Source: M3007 sp032115775
GTDB taxonomy: Bacteria; Bacteroidota; Bacteroidia; Chitinophagales; Saprospiraceae
Assembly (NCBI GenBank): GCA_032115775.1
Contig: JAUMBL010000207.1
Span: forward strand, 1-43,775
Length of the DNA: 43,775 nucleotides
Direction: 5' to 3'
A program made the translations under genes and the position numbers. This document shows positions 16,182 through 23,988 of the stretch, one piece after another. Under the pieces are notes generated by a model. The model searched no databases, was not told where the DNA came from, and saw only the letters and a list, made by a program, of their open reading frames with translations. Position 1 is the first letter of the stretch; each line of letters begins with the position of its first letter.

Positions 16182-18173
16182 TCAGGGTAGTACCACGATA
16201 TTTCTCCGTCGCGCGATTCCATTTAACGCCTCCTTCATTTTCATTTGCACCCGGAGGAGTCGGGCGGCCTCTTCGTCATTTCCGGCGGCAAAGGCTGTTT
16301 TAATGCGTTCCGGATTGATTTTTTCGCACATTTTTCGGAGTTTTCGGAGTTTAAACATATCCACGGCGTACTCCATGTCTTTGCTGAAATTCTGTTCCGG
16401 CATCGGTTGGTTTTGGAGCGGAAAGTTGAATTTCTCTTCCCAGTTGTGGGAGTACGTCCAAGGTTCCGTGAGTAAATTGACGGCCAGGTCGCGCACTGCC
16501 GGGTCTGCATGGTTCAGAAAGATCGACGGGTGGAGGGGCTGCGCTGCTTCCAGCAGTTGGAGGCATTCCCGGGCGATTTTTCCGTAGAGCGGGTGGTCGA
16601 AATTATCGAGCGTATCGGCTATTTCGGAGAGGGTGAACAAGGCGACGGTGGTATCGCCCAGGGATTCGTGGCCGAATTGGATCAGCAGGCGGGCGATACC
16701 GCGTTCCTGTACCTCGTCGCCGCGGGCCGGCCCCTTTTCGCGGGTGGCGTGCAGTTCGGCGGTGGCATCGGCGGATTCTCGGGTTGGATTCGGCGTCGAT
16801 TCCGGGAAAGCGCCCTCGGAGGCCGGATATTGCTGATTGGGGCGGTTTGCTGCGGTATTTTCGACCTCTTTTTTCAGTCGGCGGGCGATGAGTTTGTTGC
16901 ACTCGTCCACCAGGGCTGATTCCGACACGCCGAGTTGGCCTCCGCATTCCCGCAGGTACAGATTTCGTTTAATGGGATCCGGGATGCCGGCGATGCTGCC
17001 CACGATATCCTTAATCAGCGCTGCTTTTTTGATTGGATCGCCCTGCGTATCGGCGAGCAACAAATTGGTTTTAAACAGAATAAAATCTTTGGCTTCGCGG
17101 GCGAGGTATTCCCGGAAGGCTTCCGGGCCGATGCGCTGCACGTACGAATCGGGGTCTTCGCCTTCGGGCAGCAGCACGATTTTCACATTCAGGTCCTGTT
17201 CGAGCGCTAGATCCAGGCCGCGCAGCGCGGCTTTTACGCCGGCCGGATCGCCGTCGTACAGAATTTTCAGGTTGCTTGCGTTTCTTTTGATCAGTTGCAG
17301 TTGCCCTTCGGTGAGCGAGGTGCCGCTGCTGGCCACCACATTTTCGATACCGGCCTGGTGGAGCGAGATCACGTCCATGTAACCCTCTACGAGGATACAC
17401 TCATCGAGTTGGCGGATGGCTTTTTTTGCTTGGAACGCGCCGTAGAGCGTCTTATTTTTTACATAAATGGCGGTTTCCGGGGAGTTGATATATTTGGGGA
17501 TCGTTTTGTCGCCCGACATCGTCCGGCCGGCAAAAGCCGCCACTTTTCCGGAGAGACTGTGGATTGCGAACATCACGCGCGCGCGGAAGAAATCCCGCGT
17601 GCCATCTTGGCTACACAGGCCCAGTTGTTTGAGCAGATCCAGCGCATAGCCCTCCTTTTGGGCGTGGCGCAGCAGCAGGTCGCGTGCATCGGGCGCATAG
17701 CCCAAGCCGAAATTGCGGATGGTTTCTTCGCGCAGGCCGCGTTTGCGGAAATAAGCGAGGGCGACCGATTTCCCTTCGTCGGTGTCGAAGAGTTGTTCCT
17801 GGAAGTGCCGCAGCGCAAAGTCGTTGACGATATACAGCGAATCTGCGTGCTGCTGTTCCGCGACTTGCTCCGGTGTGCGCTGTATTTCTTGTATTTCGAT
17901 GTGGTATTTGCGGGCCAGCCATCGCAGCGCCTCCGGGTAGGTGAAGCGTTCGTGCTCCATCAGGAACGTGACGGCATCGCCGCCTTTGCCGCATCCGAAG
18001 CACTTAAAGATATTGCGCGCCGGGTTGACATTGAAGGAAGGCGTTCTTTCTCCATGAAACGGGCACAGGCCGATCAGATTGACCCCGCGTTTGCGCAGGG
18101 TGATAAAATCTTCGATCACCTCCTCAACTCGGACGGCCTCGAGGATTTCCTGTACCGTTTTTGGTGGTATCAT
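16182..18173 (-). CDS. dnaG: DNA primase
   Basis: A 663-residue replication primase. The N-terminal CHC2 zinc finger is visible (C37, H40, C58, C61 in LCPFH ... FKCFGC), then the primase core, the TOPRIM domain (about 256-345, ILVEGYMDVISLHQ, SSGTSLTEGQ, LYDGDPAG, LPEGEDPDSYV) and a poorly conserved C-terminal helicase-binding region. It makes RNA primers at the fork with the DnaB helicase. Length is normal for Bacteroidota DnaG (about 650). It starts 33 bp after porT. Unlike the classic rpsU-dnaG-rpoD operon, it is embedded with menaquinone and secretion genes. Confidence 0.96.
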   Translation of the reverse strand: MIPPKTVQEILEAVRVEEVIEDFITLRKRGVNLIGLCPFHGERTPSFNVNPARNIFKCFGCGKGGDAVTFLMEHERFTYPEALRWLARKYHIEIQEIQRTPEQVAEQQHADSLYIVNDFALRHFQEQLFDTDEGKSVALAYFRKRGLREETIRNFGLGYAPDARDLLLRHAQKEGYALDLLKQLGLCSQDGTRDFFRARVMFAIHSLSGKVAAFAGRTMSGDKTIPKYINSPETAIYVKNKTLYGAFQAKKAIRQLDECILVEGYMDVISLHQAGIENVVASSGTSLTEGQLQLIKRNASNLKILYDGDPAGVKAALRGLDLALEQDLNVKIVLLPEGEDPDSYVQRIGPEAFREYLAREAKDFILFKTNLLLADTQGDPIKKAALIKDIVGSIAGIPDPIKRNLYLRECGGQLGVSESALVDECNKLIARRLKKEVENTAANRPNQQYPASEGAFPESTPNPTRESADATAELHATREKGPARGDEVQERGIARLLIQFGHESLGDTTVALFTLSEIADTLDNFDHPLYGKIARECLQLLEAAQPLHPSIFLNHADPAVRDLAVNLLTEPWTYSHNWEEKFNFPLQNQPMPEQNFSKDMEYAVDMFKLRKLRKMCEKINPERIKTAFAAGNDEEAARLLRVQMKMKEALNGIARRRNIVVLP

Positions 18174-18206
18174 GCGCCTATATTGATAGTGCCCCTCCGC
18201 GCCTGT

Positions 18207-18977
18207 TTATCCTTCGAAGTGGAACGACAGCGTAAAGGCTCTTGATTTGACTTTCTCCAGCACCGTACTTTGCAACAGGCGGTCGTTGTACAGCAGGGCA
18301 TTGTTGATGCCTTGAGAAATTTTGAATTCGGGGGAAAAAATAAAGTATGGAAAAAAGAACTGAATCCCCGCCCCGTATTCCAATTGGAAATCGGTCGGCG
18401 CGATTTTCACCAGACCGGCGGCTTGTCGCGTGCGGGAATCGCTGGCCACGTCAAATACATACTTTACGCCGCCAATTAGGAAGATGCGAAAATCGTGATA
18501 CGGCGCGGATTTATAGCGCACTTGAAACGGCATTTCCACCAGCACGGATTCGATTCGGCGGGTGACCGATTTGGTGCTTTCTCCGGGCGGCGCGTAGCGG
18601 ATATTGCGTTCGGCGAAAGACAGCGTCGGCAGAAACCGGAGGTCGAAATAATCGCCGAGTTTCAGGTTGGATACAATTCCGAGGTTAAACCCCGGGCCTC
18701 TAACCCCTTCCGCGCGGCTGAAGGAGTCGTTCAGGATAAAATCCCGCGCGTGGTTGATCCGGAAGTCGCTTTGATTGTATCCGAGCGTGATGCCGAAGTA
18801 GTACTGCTTGGATTGAAAGTCCAGGTAGTTGTAATTGCCCTGATTGTGTTGTGCGCGGAGCGACCCGGCGCACGACAGGAACAGGAAACAGAGCAGGAGC
18901 GCCGGCGTCAGGCGGCGCGTACTCAGGGTTTTTGAGCCGTATAAATGGAGCAAATGCCCAGGGTGAGTCGTCTGCAT
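18207..18977 (-). CDS. porT: Type IX secretion / gliding protein PorT
   Basis: A 256-residue outer-membrane beta-barrel-type protein of the T9SS. The hydrophobic stretch LTPALLLCFLFLSCAGSLRA is a signal peptide preceded by about 24 residues. The mature part shows the PorT pattern: YLDFQSKQYYFGITLGYNQS, FILNDS, GPGFNLGIVSNLKLGDYFDL, RFLPTLSFAERN, ARTRQ-like SRTRQAAGLVKIAPTDFQLE, FFFPYFIFSPEFKISQGINN and FTLSFHFEG. PorT is needed for assembly of the secretion machine in Porphyromonas gingivalis. The chosen ATG overlaps menG by 55 bp; a TTG nine codons downstream is a possible alternative start. The menG-porT order recurs in Bacteroidota. Two T9SS substrates are encoded later in this window. Confidence 0.88.
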   Translation of the reverse strand: MQTTHPGHLLHLYGSKTLSTRRLTPALLLCFLFLSCAGSLRAQHNQGNYNYLDFQSKQYYFGITLGYNQSDFRINHARDFILNDSFSRAEGVRGPGFNLGIVSNLKLGDYFDLRFLPTLSFAERNIRYAPPGESTKSVTRRIESVLVEMPFQVRYKSAPYHDFRIFLIGGVKYVFDVASDSRTRQAAGLVKIAPTDFQLEYGAGIQFFFPYFIFSPEFKISQGINNALLYNDRLLQSTVLEKVKSRAFTLSFHFEG

Positions 18978-19663
18978 GTCGGATGTAAGTAGCCGGTTTT
19001 TGTTAAGAGATGGAGAAATTGATCGCCGTCCGGGAAGGCCTGCACGCTTTCAAAAAGATAAGCGTAAGCGCGGGTATCCCGACTTGTTAAACGTCCGATC
19101 AACGGTAAAACGTATTTGAAGTAGGTATTATAAAGTTGTTTAAATGGGAAAACGCGCGGACGGGAAAATTCGAGAATCACGACCGTCCCGCCGGGGCGCA
19201 ACACGCGCAGCATTTCCGAGAGGCCTTTTTCGAGGTGTTCAAAATTTCGGACGCCGAAGGCCACCGTCACGGCGTCGAAACTTCCATCCTCGAAGCGCAG
19301 CGCTTCGCTATCGCCGGTTTCCAGTGTGATGATCGCTTCCAGGCCTTCGTTTTTTATTTTCATGCGGCCGAAGTCCAGCATTTGGTTGGCGATATCAATC
19401 CCGGTGATGTGTTCCGGGCGCAGCATTTTAGCGGCCAGCATGGCGACGTCTGCGGTGCCGGTGGCGACGTCCAGCAGGCGGCGCGGTTTTTTTTCTTTTA
19501 GCAGCGATAACGCGGTTTTGCGCCACCAGACGTCCACGCCGAGCGACAGCACACGATTTAGCAGGTCGTACCGCGGCGCGATGCGATCGAACATTTGCGT
19601 CACTTGCGCTTTTTTCCCTTCTTCGGTGAGATAGGGTGTCACTATTTTTTTATCGGTCATCAT
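18923..19663 (-). CDS. ubiE: Demethylmenaquinone/ubiquinone C-methyltransferase (MenG/UbiE)
   Basis: A SAM-dependent methyltransferase of about 247 residues that carries out the last step of menaquinone synthesis, methylating demethylmenaquinone. Motifs: YDLLNRVLSLGVDVWWRKTA (UbiE signature 1), LLDVATGTADVAM (SAM loop), GIDIANQML and RVLRPGGTVVILEFSRP (signature 2). Bacteroidota use menaquinone, so the MenG activity is expected. Two adjacent ATG codons (19663 and 19660) open MMTDKKIVTP; a third at 19681 would overlap the -7 box and is less likely. It lies 48 bp after ribB and overlaps porT. Confidence 0.93.
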   Translation of the reverse strand: MMTDKKIVTPYLTEEGKKAQVTQMFDRIAPRYDLLNRVLSLGVDVWWRKTALSLLKEKKPRRLLDVATGTADVAMLAAKMLRPEHITGIDIANQMLDFGRMKIKNEGLEAIITLETGDSEALRFEDGSFDAVTVAFGVRNFEHLEKGLSEMLRVLRPGGTVVILEFSRPRVFPFKQLYNTYFKYVLPLIGRLTSRDTRAYAYLFESVQAFPDGDQFLHLLTKTGYLHPTCRRLTLGICSIYTAQKP

Positions 19664-19678
19664 GTAAAAATGCGAAAG

Positions 19679-19686
19679 CAAAAGTA
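19679..19686 (-). promoter_or_regulatory. Candidate -7 box for ubiE-porT-dnaG-rnz
   Basis: CAAAAGTA on the plus strand reads TACTTTTG on the minus strand, a match to TAnnTTTG placed 16 bp before the ubiE start. No -33 TTTG was seen, so transcription could also come from further upstream. Confidence 0.35.
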
Positions 19687-19711
19687 TGGAAAAGCGCGAT
19701 GTAATCTGCCA

Positions 19712-20839
19712 TCACTTTCTCAGATCAATATTTTCCACTATTTCCAGCCCGTATCCGATGAATCCGGCGCGGGGGCGCGGATTATTGGTGAGTAGGTGGA
19801 TTTTGGCGATACCGAGGTCGCGGAGGATTTGCGCGCCTACGCCGAAGTCTTTGTTGCCTGGACTGGAGTGCAGTTGAAATTTTTCCAGATCGCCTTCGTC
19901 GGACAGTTGTTTATACTGCTGCAATTTGGCGAGCAGGTTGCTTTTATCGCTTTGTCGGAGGTACACGAATGCGCCGCGGCCTGCCGCTGCAATTTGGCTG
20001 AGTGCGCTGGCCACCTGTGCGCTGCTGTCATCGAGCAGGGTGCCGAGGATATCGCCGGTTTCCGTGGAGGAATGCACGCGCACGAGGACGGGGTCATTTT
20101 CGGTCCATTCGCCTTTTCGGAGCGCGAGGTGGCAGTCGCCACTGCTGATATCCGTGTAGGCGACGGCCTCGAATTCGCCGTAAATCGTTTGCATTTTTGT
20201 GGAAAATTCGCGGCGCACGAGGCGTTCATGGCGCATGCGATAGGCGACCAGGTCATCTATGGCGATAATTTTTAAATCCAATTGTTGGGCGAGTTCCAGC
20301 AACTGGGGGAGGCGGGCCATTGAGCCGTCTTCATTCAGGATTTCCACGAGGACGCCAGCGGGGTAAAAACCGGCCATAACGGCCAGATCAACGGCGGCTT
20401 CCGTGTGTCCGGTTCGGCGCAGCACGCCGCCCGATTTGGCGCGCAAGGGGAATATATGGCCTGGGCGGGCAAAATCGGAGGGTTTTGCGAGGGGATTGGT
20501 GAGCCAGCGGATACCGGTTGCGCGGTCGTAGGCGCTGATACCGGTGGTGCAGCCGTGGCCGATGAGGTCAATGGACACGGTGAAAGCAGTTTCGTGGAGG
20601 GCTGTATTGGCGCTGACCATGAGGTTGAGCCCCAACTCGTCCGCGCGTTTTTCTTCGATGGGCGTGCAGATAAGTCCGCGCCCGCGCGCGGCCATGAAGT
20701 TAATAATTTCCGGCGTGACCGTTTCGGCGGCGCAGATAAAATCGCCCTCGTTTTCGCGGTTTTCATCATCTACGACGATGATTACTTTTCCGGCGCGCAG
20801 GTCGGCAATAGCGGATTCAATCGTATCTAACGGACTCAA
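19712..20839 (-). CDS. ribB: 3,4-dihydroxy-2-butanone 4-phosphate synthase fused to a degenerate GTP cyclohydrolase II domain
   Basis: A 375-residue protein laid out like RibBA. Residues 1 to about 205 are a complete DHBP synthase, making the four-carbon unit of riboflavin from ribulose 5-phosphate: DDENRENEGDF, GRGLICTPI, HGCTTGISAYDRA, RPGHIFPLRA and GVLRRTGHTEAAVDL. Residues about 206-375 align with GTP cyclohydrolase II (RibA), but the zinc cysteines are gone: the family's HSECLTGD...RCDCG appears as HSSTETGD...LLDDSSA, and the RQEGRxIGL loop is RQSDKSNLL. LLTNNP is kept. The second domain is therefore probably not a cyclohydrolase, and a separate ribA is needed elsewhere. RibB-plus-decayed-RibA hybrids (RibBX type) are known in other bacteria. 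It lies 35 bp after the GT2 gene. Confidence 0.88.
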   Translation of the reverse strand: MSPLDTIESAIADLRAGKVIIVVDDENRENEGDFICAAETVTPEIINFMAARGRGLICTPIEEKRADELGLNLMVSANTALHETAFTVSIDLIGHGCTTGISAYDRATGIRWLTNPLAKPSDFARPGHIFPLRAKSGGVLRRTGHTEAAVDLAVMAGFYPAGVLVEILNEDGSMARLPQLLELAQQLDLKIIAIDDLVAYRMRHERLVRREFSTKMQTIYGEFEAVAYTDISSGDCHLALRKGEWTENDPVLVRVHSSTETGDILGTLLDDSSAQVASALSQIAAAGRGAFVYLRQSDKSNLLAKLQQYKQLSDEGDLEKFQLHSSPGNKDFGVGAQILRDLGIAKIHLLTNNPRPRAGFIGYGLEIVENIDLRK

Positions 20840-20874
20840 TCGTGTGGATTTTTATGTGATAAAAATAAGAATGA

Positions 20875-22074
20875 TTAATATCGTTCGGTGCGTTCCCAGA
20901 CATTATCCCGAACACCCCGGCGCCATTTTACAAAACCGGCAATCAGGGCGGCGTTCATAGCGAGGAAATAGGCGAGGTGTTTCAGGACAGGCAGTTGGAT
21001 CCGGAGGCTTTGCGCCAAACGGTCCAGCAACGGTACGCCGAACAGCGCGAAACTAAACAACCAAAACACGACTTGGAAAAATTGGTTTTGAAAAGCCAGC
21101 CAGGCGCAGGAAAGCCACGCGGCTGCGATAAAAAATCCGCCCAGCCAACGGAGTATTTTGTGCGAGATAAAAGCGAAGCCGAGGGCGCTGAACGGTCGGA
21201 AGACCCAGCGGCGGAACCGGGCCAAATTCTGAAAATTGCCCGCCGCGATGCGTTTTTTGCGCTTGAACTCATCGCGCATGCGGTGTGTGGCGCCTTCGTA
21301 ACAAACCGCCTCGAGTTCGTTGATTGCGGCATATCCGCGTTCCAGCACACGGAAGACGAGATAGAAATCATCTACGAGCGAATTGGGCGGCACCGGTTCG
21401 AAGAGGTCGGATCGGAGGGCGTAGCAACCGCCGAAGGGGCCGATCATTTTGCCCCACAGCTTGCCTTCGGCGTGTTTGAGCAACACTTCGCCGCTCAGGT
21501 ATTGCGCTTCGCTGCGGCTGATGCCCTCCCGGCGCAGTCCGGCGCCGCGCATGTGGGCGTCCACAACGCCGATTTGCGGATTTTTGAAATGTTGGATCAG
21601 GCGCCAGAGGGCGTCCGGCTCGGGCATGGCGCTGGCGTCTGTGAGCAGGAATACGTGCTCGATGCCGGCGGGGTAATCGGTCAGCGCGCGCGCCGCCAGT
21701 TCGTTGATTACCGGAGGTTTACCCCGGCGGACGGCGAAAGGGAAGAATTGGATGCGAGGGTCTTTTTGGGCGAAATCGGCGACGATGGCGTTGGTTTGGT
21801 CGGACGAGGCGTCTGAGCCGATATAAAAACGGATCAATGCTTCGGGGTAGCGCAAGGCGTGCAAGGCGCGCATTTTTTCCGCAATGACTTTTTCCTCGTT
21901 GTGGAGCGACATGAGCACCGTTACGCGGGGCAGGTTCGGGGCATTGGGCGCAAATTGAATCTGGTTGCCCGGTAGGTTGGCGGCGGCGAGCCGAACCAGG
22001 ATAGGGTAGAGCACGTAGGTATGCAGCAGGGCTGCCACGCAAAGGGCAAGGAGGAGGTAGGCCGGTAGCGTCAT
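20875..22074 (-). CDS. Membrane-anchored family 2 glycosyltransferase
   Basis: A 399-residue inner-membrane protein. An N-terminal transmembrane segment (about 4-25) precedes a cytosolic GT-A domain with VTVLMSLHNEEKVI (nucleotide-sugar site), YIGSDASSDQTNAIV, FLLTDASAMP (the metal-binding DxD-like position) and the acceptor/catalytic region NSLVDDFYLVFRVLERGY with KRKKRIAAGNFQNL, similar to the Q/RxxRW region of processive GT2 enzymes. Two or three C-terminal membrane segments follow (about 290-375). Such enzymes add or polymerise sugars for exopolysaccharide or glycolipids; the substrate is not evident. It is the first gene of the minus-strand run leading to ribB. Confidence 0.85.
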   Translation of the reverse strand: MTLPAYLLLALCVAALLHTYVLYPILVRLAAANLPGNQIQFAPNAPNLPRVTVLMSLHNEEKVIAEKMRALHALRYPEALIRFYIGSDASSDQTNAIVADFAQKDPRIQFFPFAVRRGKPPVINELAARALTDYPAGIEHVFLLTDASAMPEPDALWRLIQHFKNPQIGVVDAHMRGAGLRREGISRSEAQYLSGEVLLKHAEGKLWGKMIGPFGGCYALRSDLFEPVPPNSLVDDFYLVFRVLERGYAAINELEAVCYEGATHRMRDEFKRKKRIAAGNFQNLARFRRWVFRPFSALGFAFISHKILRWLGGFFIAAAWLSCAWLAFQNQFFQVVFWLFSFALFGVPLLDRLAQSLRIQLPVLKHLAYFLAMNAALIAGFVKWRRGVRDNVWERTERY

Positions 22075-22079
22075 GGGGG

Positions 22080-22087
22080 CAAAGATA
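22080..22087 (-). promoter_or_regulatory. Candidate -7 box for the GT2 gene
   Basis: CAAAGATA on the plus strand reads TATCTTTG on the minus strand (TAnnTTTG), only 6 bp before the start codon, implying an almost leaderless transcript. No -33 box was seen because the CGCAGAATACGC array starts at 22100. Confidence 0.3.
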
Positions 22088-22099
22088 AGGGATCAATCC

Positions 22100-22213
22100 C
22101 GCAGAATACGCGGGGGGAGCCCGCAGAATACGCAGAAAGCGCAGAATACGCAGTGGGGGAGCCCGCAGAATACGCGGAAAGCGCAGAATACGCGGAAGGC
22201 GCAGAAGATGCGG
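22100..22213. repeat. CGCAGAATACGC direct-repeat array
   Basis: Five exact copies of CGCAGAATACGC (22100, 22122, 22140, 22164, 22182) and one degenerate copy (22200), separated by short purine-rich linkers of 6-12 bp (GGAAAG- or GGGGGAGCC-like). It lies between the divergent GT2 gene and MITE copy B. It has no coding potential and is irregular in period, so it looks like slippage-expanded sequence. Confidence 0.8.
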
Positions 22214-22283
22214 CGTTTAATTGTGGGGTAGGGGATTGAACGGCGGGCGGTTATTTTTGTTGAAAAGGGCGTATTAAAATAAC

Positions 22284-22445
22284 GTAACTACTTAGCCGGT
22301 CGCGTCTGAGACAAAAAAGGATCCATTTTTTGCCAGACGAAGCGATTTTTTGCAGGCCGTAGCAGCGCTACGGTCAAAAAAAATTGCGAAGTATGGCGGA
22401 AAATGGGACTTTTTGGGCCAGACAGCGAGCTGGCTAAGTAGTTAC
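22284..22445 (+). mobile_element. MITE (IS66-like ends), copy B
   Basis: A 162-bp imperfect palindrome with ends GTAACTACTTAGCC and GGCTAAGTAGTTAC (14-bp perfect inverted termini). Flanking 8-mers are AAAATAAC and AAAATAAG (7/8 identical), a target-site duplication. It ends 12 bp before the msrB start and lies between the divergent GT2 and msrB genes, so the msrB promoter must be inside or formed by the element. Confidence 0.9.
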
Positions 22446-22457
22446 AAAATAAGATCT

Positions 22458-22832
22458 ATGGATAATTGGAATACACTGACGCCGGAGGAGGCTTATGTGA
22501 TCGAACAGAAGGGTACGGAGCGCGCATTTACGGGGGAATATTGGAATCACAAGGGCGCGGGCCTCTATGTTTGTCGGCGCTGTAATACAGCGCTGTACCG
22601 TTCTGCCGACAAATTTGACTCGGGCTGCGGGTGGCCCTCTTTCGACGATGAAATTCCGGGAGCGGTGATCCGCAAACCGGATAACAGTTTCGGCATGCGC
22701 CGGGTGGAAATTGTATGCGCTGCGTGCAAGGGTCACCTGGGGCATATATTTGAGGGGGAGCGCATGACGCCGAAAAACGTCCGGCACTGCGTGAACTCCC
22801 TTTCGCTGCGGTTTATCGCAGAAAACGACTAA
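22458..22832 (+). CDS. msrB: Peptide-methionine (R)-S-oxide reductase MsrB
   Basis: A 124-residue cytosolic repair enzyme that reduces the R epimer of methionine sulfoxide in proteins, using thioredoxin. Zinc-binding pairs C39-RR-C42 and C87-AA-C90 are present, along with SGCGWPSF and the catalytic C111 in RHCVNSLSLRF. Length suits a stand-alone MsrB. The start is the ATG at 22458 (MDNWNTLTPEE), because the frame stays open upstream only through MITE copy B and the 36 extra residues it would add are encoded mostly by the element. It ends with no gap against the convergent cysteine desulfurase gene. Confidence 0.94.
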   Translation: MDNWNTLTPEEAYVIEQKGTERAFTGEYWNHKGAGLYVCRRCNTALYRSADKFDSGCGWPSFDDEIPGAVIRKPDNSFGMRRVEIVCAACKGHLGHIFEGERMTPKNVRHCVNSLSLRFIAEND

Positions 22833-23969
22833 TCAAACGATTTTTGCGATTGCCGTTACTGCTCGATCCACCTCCTCGCGGGTATTGTAGTGTGAAAAAG
22901 AGAAACGAATCACCTTGCGGTCGGTCGGCACACCGATAGCCTCCAGTACGTGGCTTCCTTTTTCTGCACCGCTGGAGCAGGCGCTGCCGCCCGATGCGCT
23001 GACGCCGGCGATATCGAGGTTGAGCAGCAGCAATTCGTTTTTGGGAGAAGGTGGGAAAGACACGCTCAGGACGGTATAGAGCGCCGCGCCGTCGAAATCG
23101 CCGCAAAATTCTACGCCGGGGATGGCGTCCCGGAGTTGTTGGATCATGCGGGCGCGCAGGTCTTCGATATGCGCCCGATGCGCGTCCATTTTTTCGCAAG
23201 CCGACTCGAGGGCTTTGGCCATTCCGACGATGCCGTAAATGTTCTCGGTGCCGCCGCGCATATTGCGCTCTTGCGAGCCGCCGTCAATGAAGGGTTTAAT
23301 TTTTACTTCGGGATGGATGTATAGAAATCCGACGCCTTTAGGACCGTGAAACTTGTGTGCGGCGCCGGACAGGAAATGCACGGTCGTTTTTTGCAGGTCA
23401 ATCGGAAAATGCCCTATGGTTTGCACGGTATCGGAATGAAGCAAAACGCCGTGATCGGCGCAGCGCGCAGACACCCTGTTGAGGTCCGTGAGCGTGCCGA
23501 TTTCATTATTGGCGTGCATCAGGGACACCAGGGTGCGCTTGTCCGGATCTGTTTGCAAGGCATTGTCGAGCGCATGCAAGTCCACGCGACCGCGTGCATC
23601 CACAGGCAGCCAGACGATTTCCACGTTGTCGGTGTGAGCCACGGTTTCCAGGGCATGGAGTCCGCAGTGGTGTTCGGTCGGGCTGCTGATGATGCGGCGC
23701 ACCCCTAGGTCGCGCACGGCGCATTTGATGGCCGTGTTGTTGCTTTCCGTGCCGCCGGAAGTAAAAAATACCTCCGCCGTGCCGGCGCCGATACAGCGCG
23801 CCACGGTTTTGCGTGCGGCCTCAATAGCGGCGCGGGCGGCGCGTCCCTCCGCATGGATGCTGGACGGGTTGCCGTACTGTTCGCGCAGGACGTGGAGCAT
23901 AGTCTCGATCACTTCTTCGCTGATGGGGGTCGTTGCGGCATTGTCGAAATAAATACGTGGGTTGGCCAT
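22833..23969 (-). CDS. Cysteine desulfurase (NifS/IscS family)
   Basis: A 378-residue PLP enzyme that takes sulfur from cysteine for Fe-S clusters or thio-modification. Motifs: YFDNAATTPISEEV at the N-terminus, the PLP-binding lysine in SGAAHKFHGPKGVGFLYI (near residue 206) and the active-site cysteine in GGSACSSG (near residue 328). The short active-site loop and overall layout fit the NifS/IscS class. No iscU, iscA or nif genes lie nearby. It lies 19 bp after an XRE-family regulator on the same strand, so the two are probably cotranscribed. Its role (general Fe-S supply, or sulfur for tRNA) cannot be decided here. Confidence 0.92.
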   Translation of the reverse strand: MANPRIYFDNAATTPISEEVIETMLHVLREQYGNPSSIHAEGRAARAAIEAARKTVARCIGAGTAEVFFTSGGTESNNTAIKCAVRDLGVRRIISSPTEHHCGLHALETVAHTDNVEIVWLPVDARGRVDLHALDNALQTDPDKRTLVSLMHANNEIGTLTDLNRVSARCADHGVLLHSDTVQTIGHFPIDLQKTTVHFLSGAAHKFHGPKGVGFLYIHPEVKIKPFIDGGSQERNMRGGTENIYGIVGMAKALESACEKMDAHRAHIEDLRARMIQQLRDAIPGVEFCGDFDGAALYTVLSVSFPPSPKNELLLLNLDIAGVSASGGSACSSGAEKGSHVLEAIGVPTDRKVIRFSFSHYNTREEVDRAVTAIAKIV

Positions 23970-23988
23970 GGCAGAAAAATTAGGCAGA

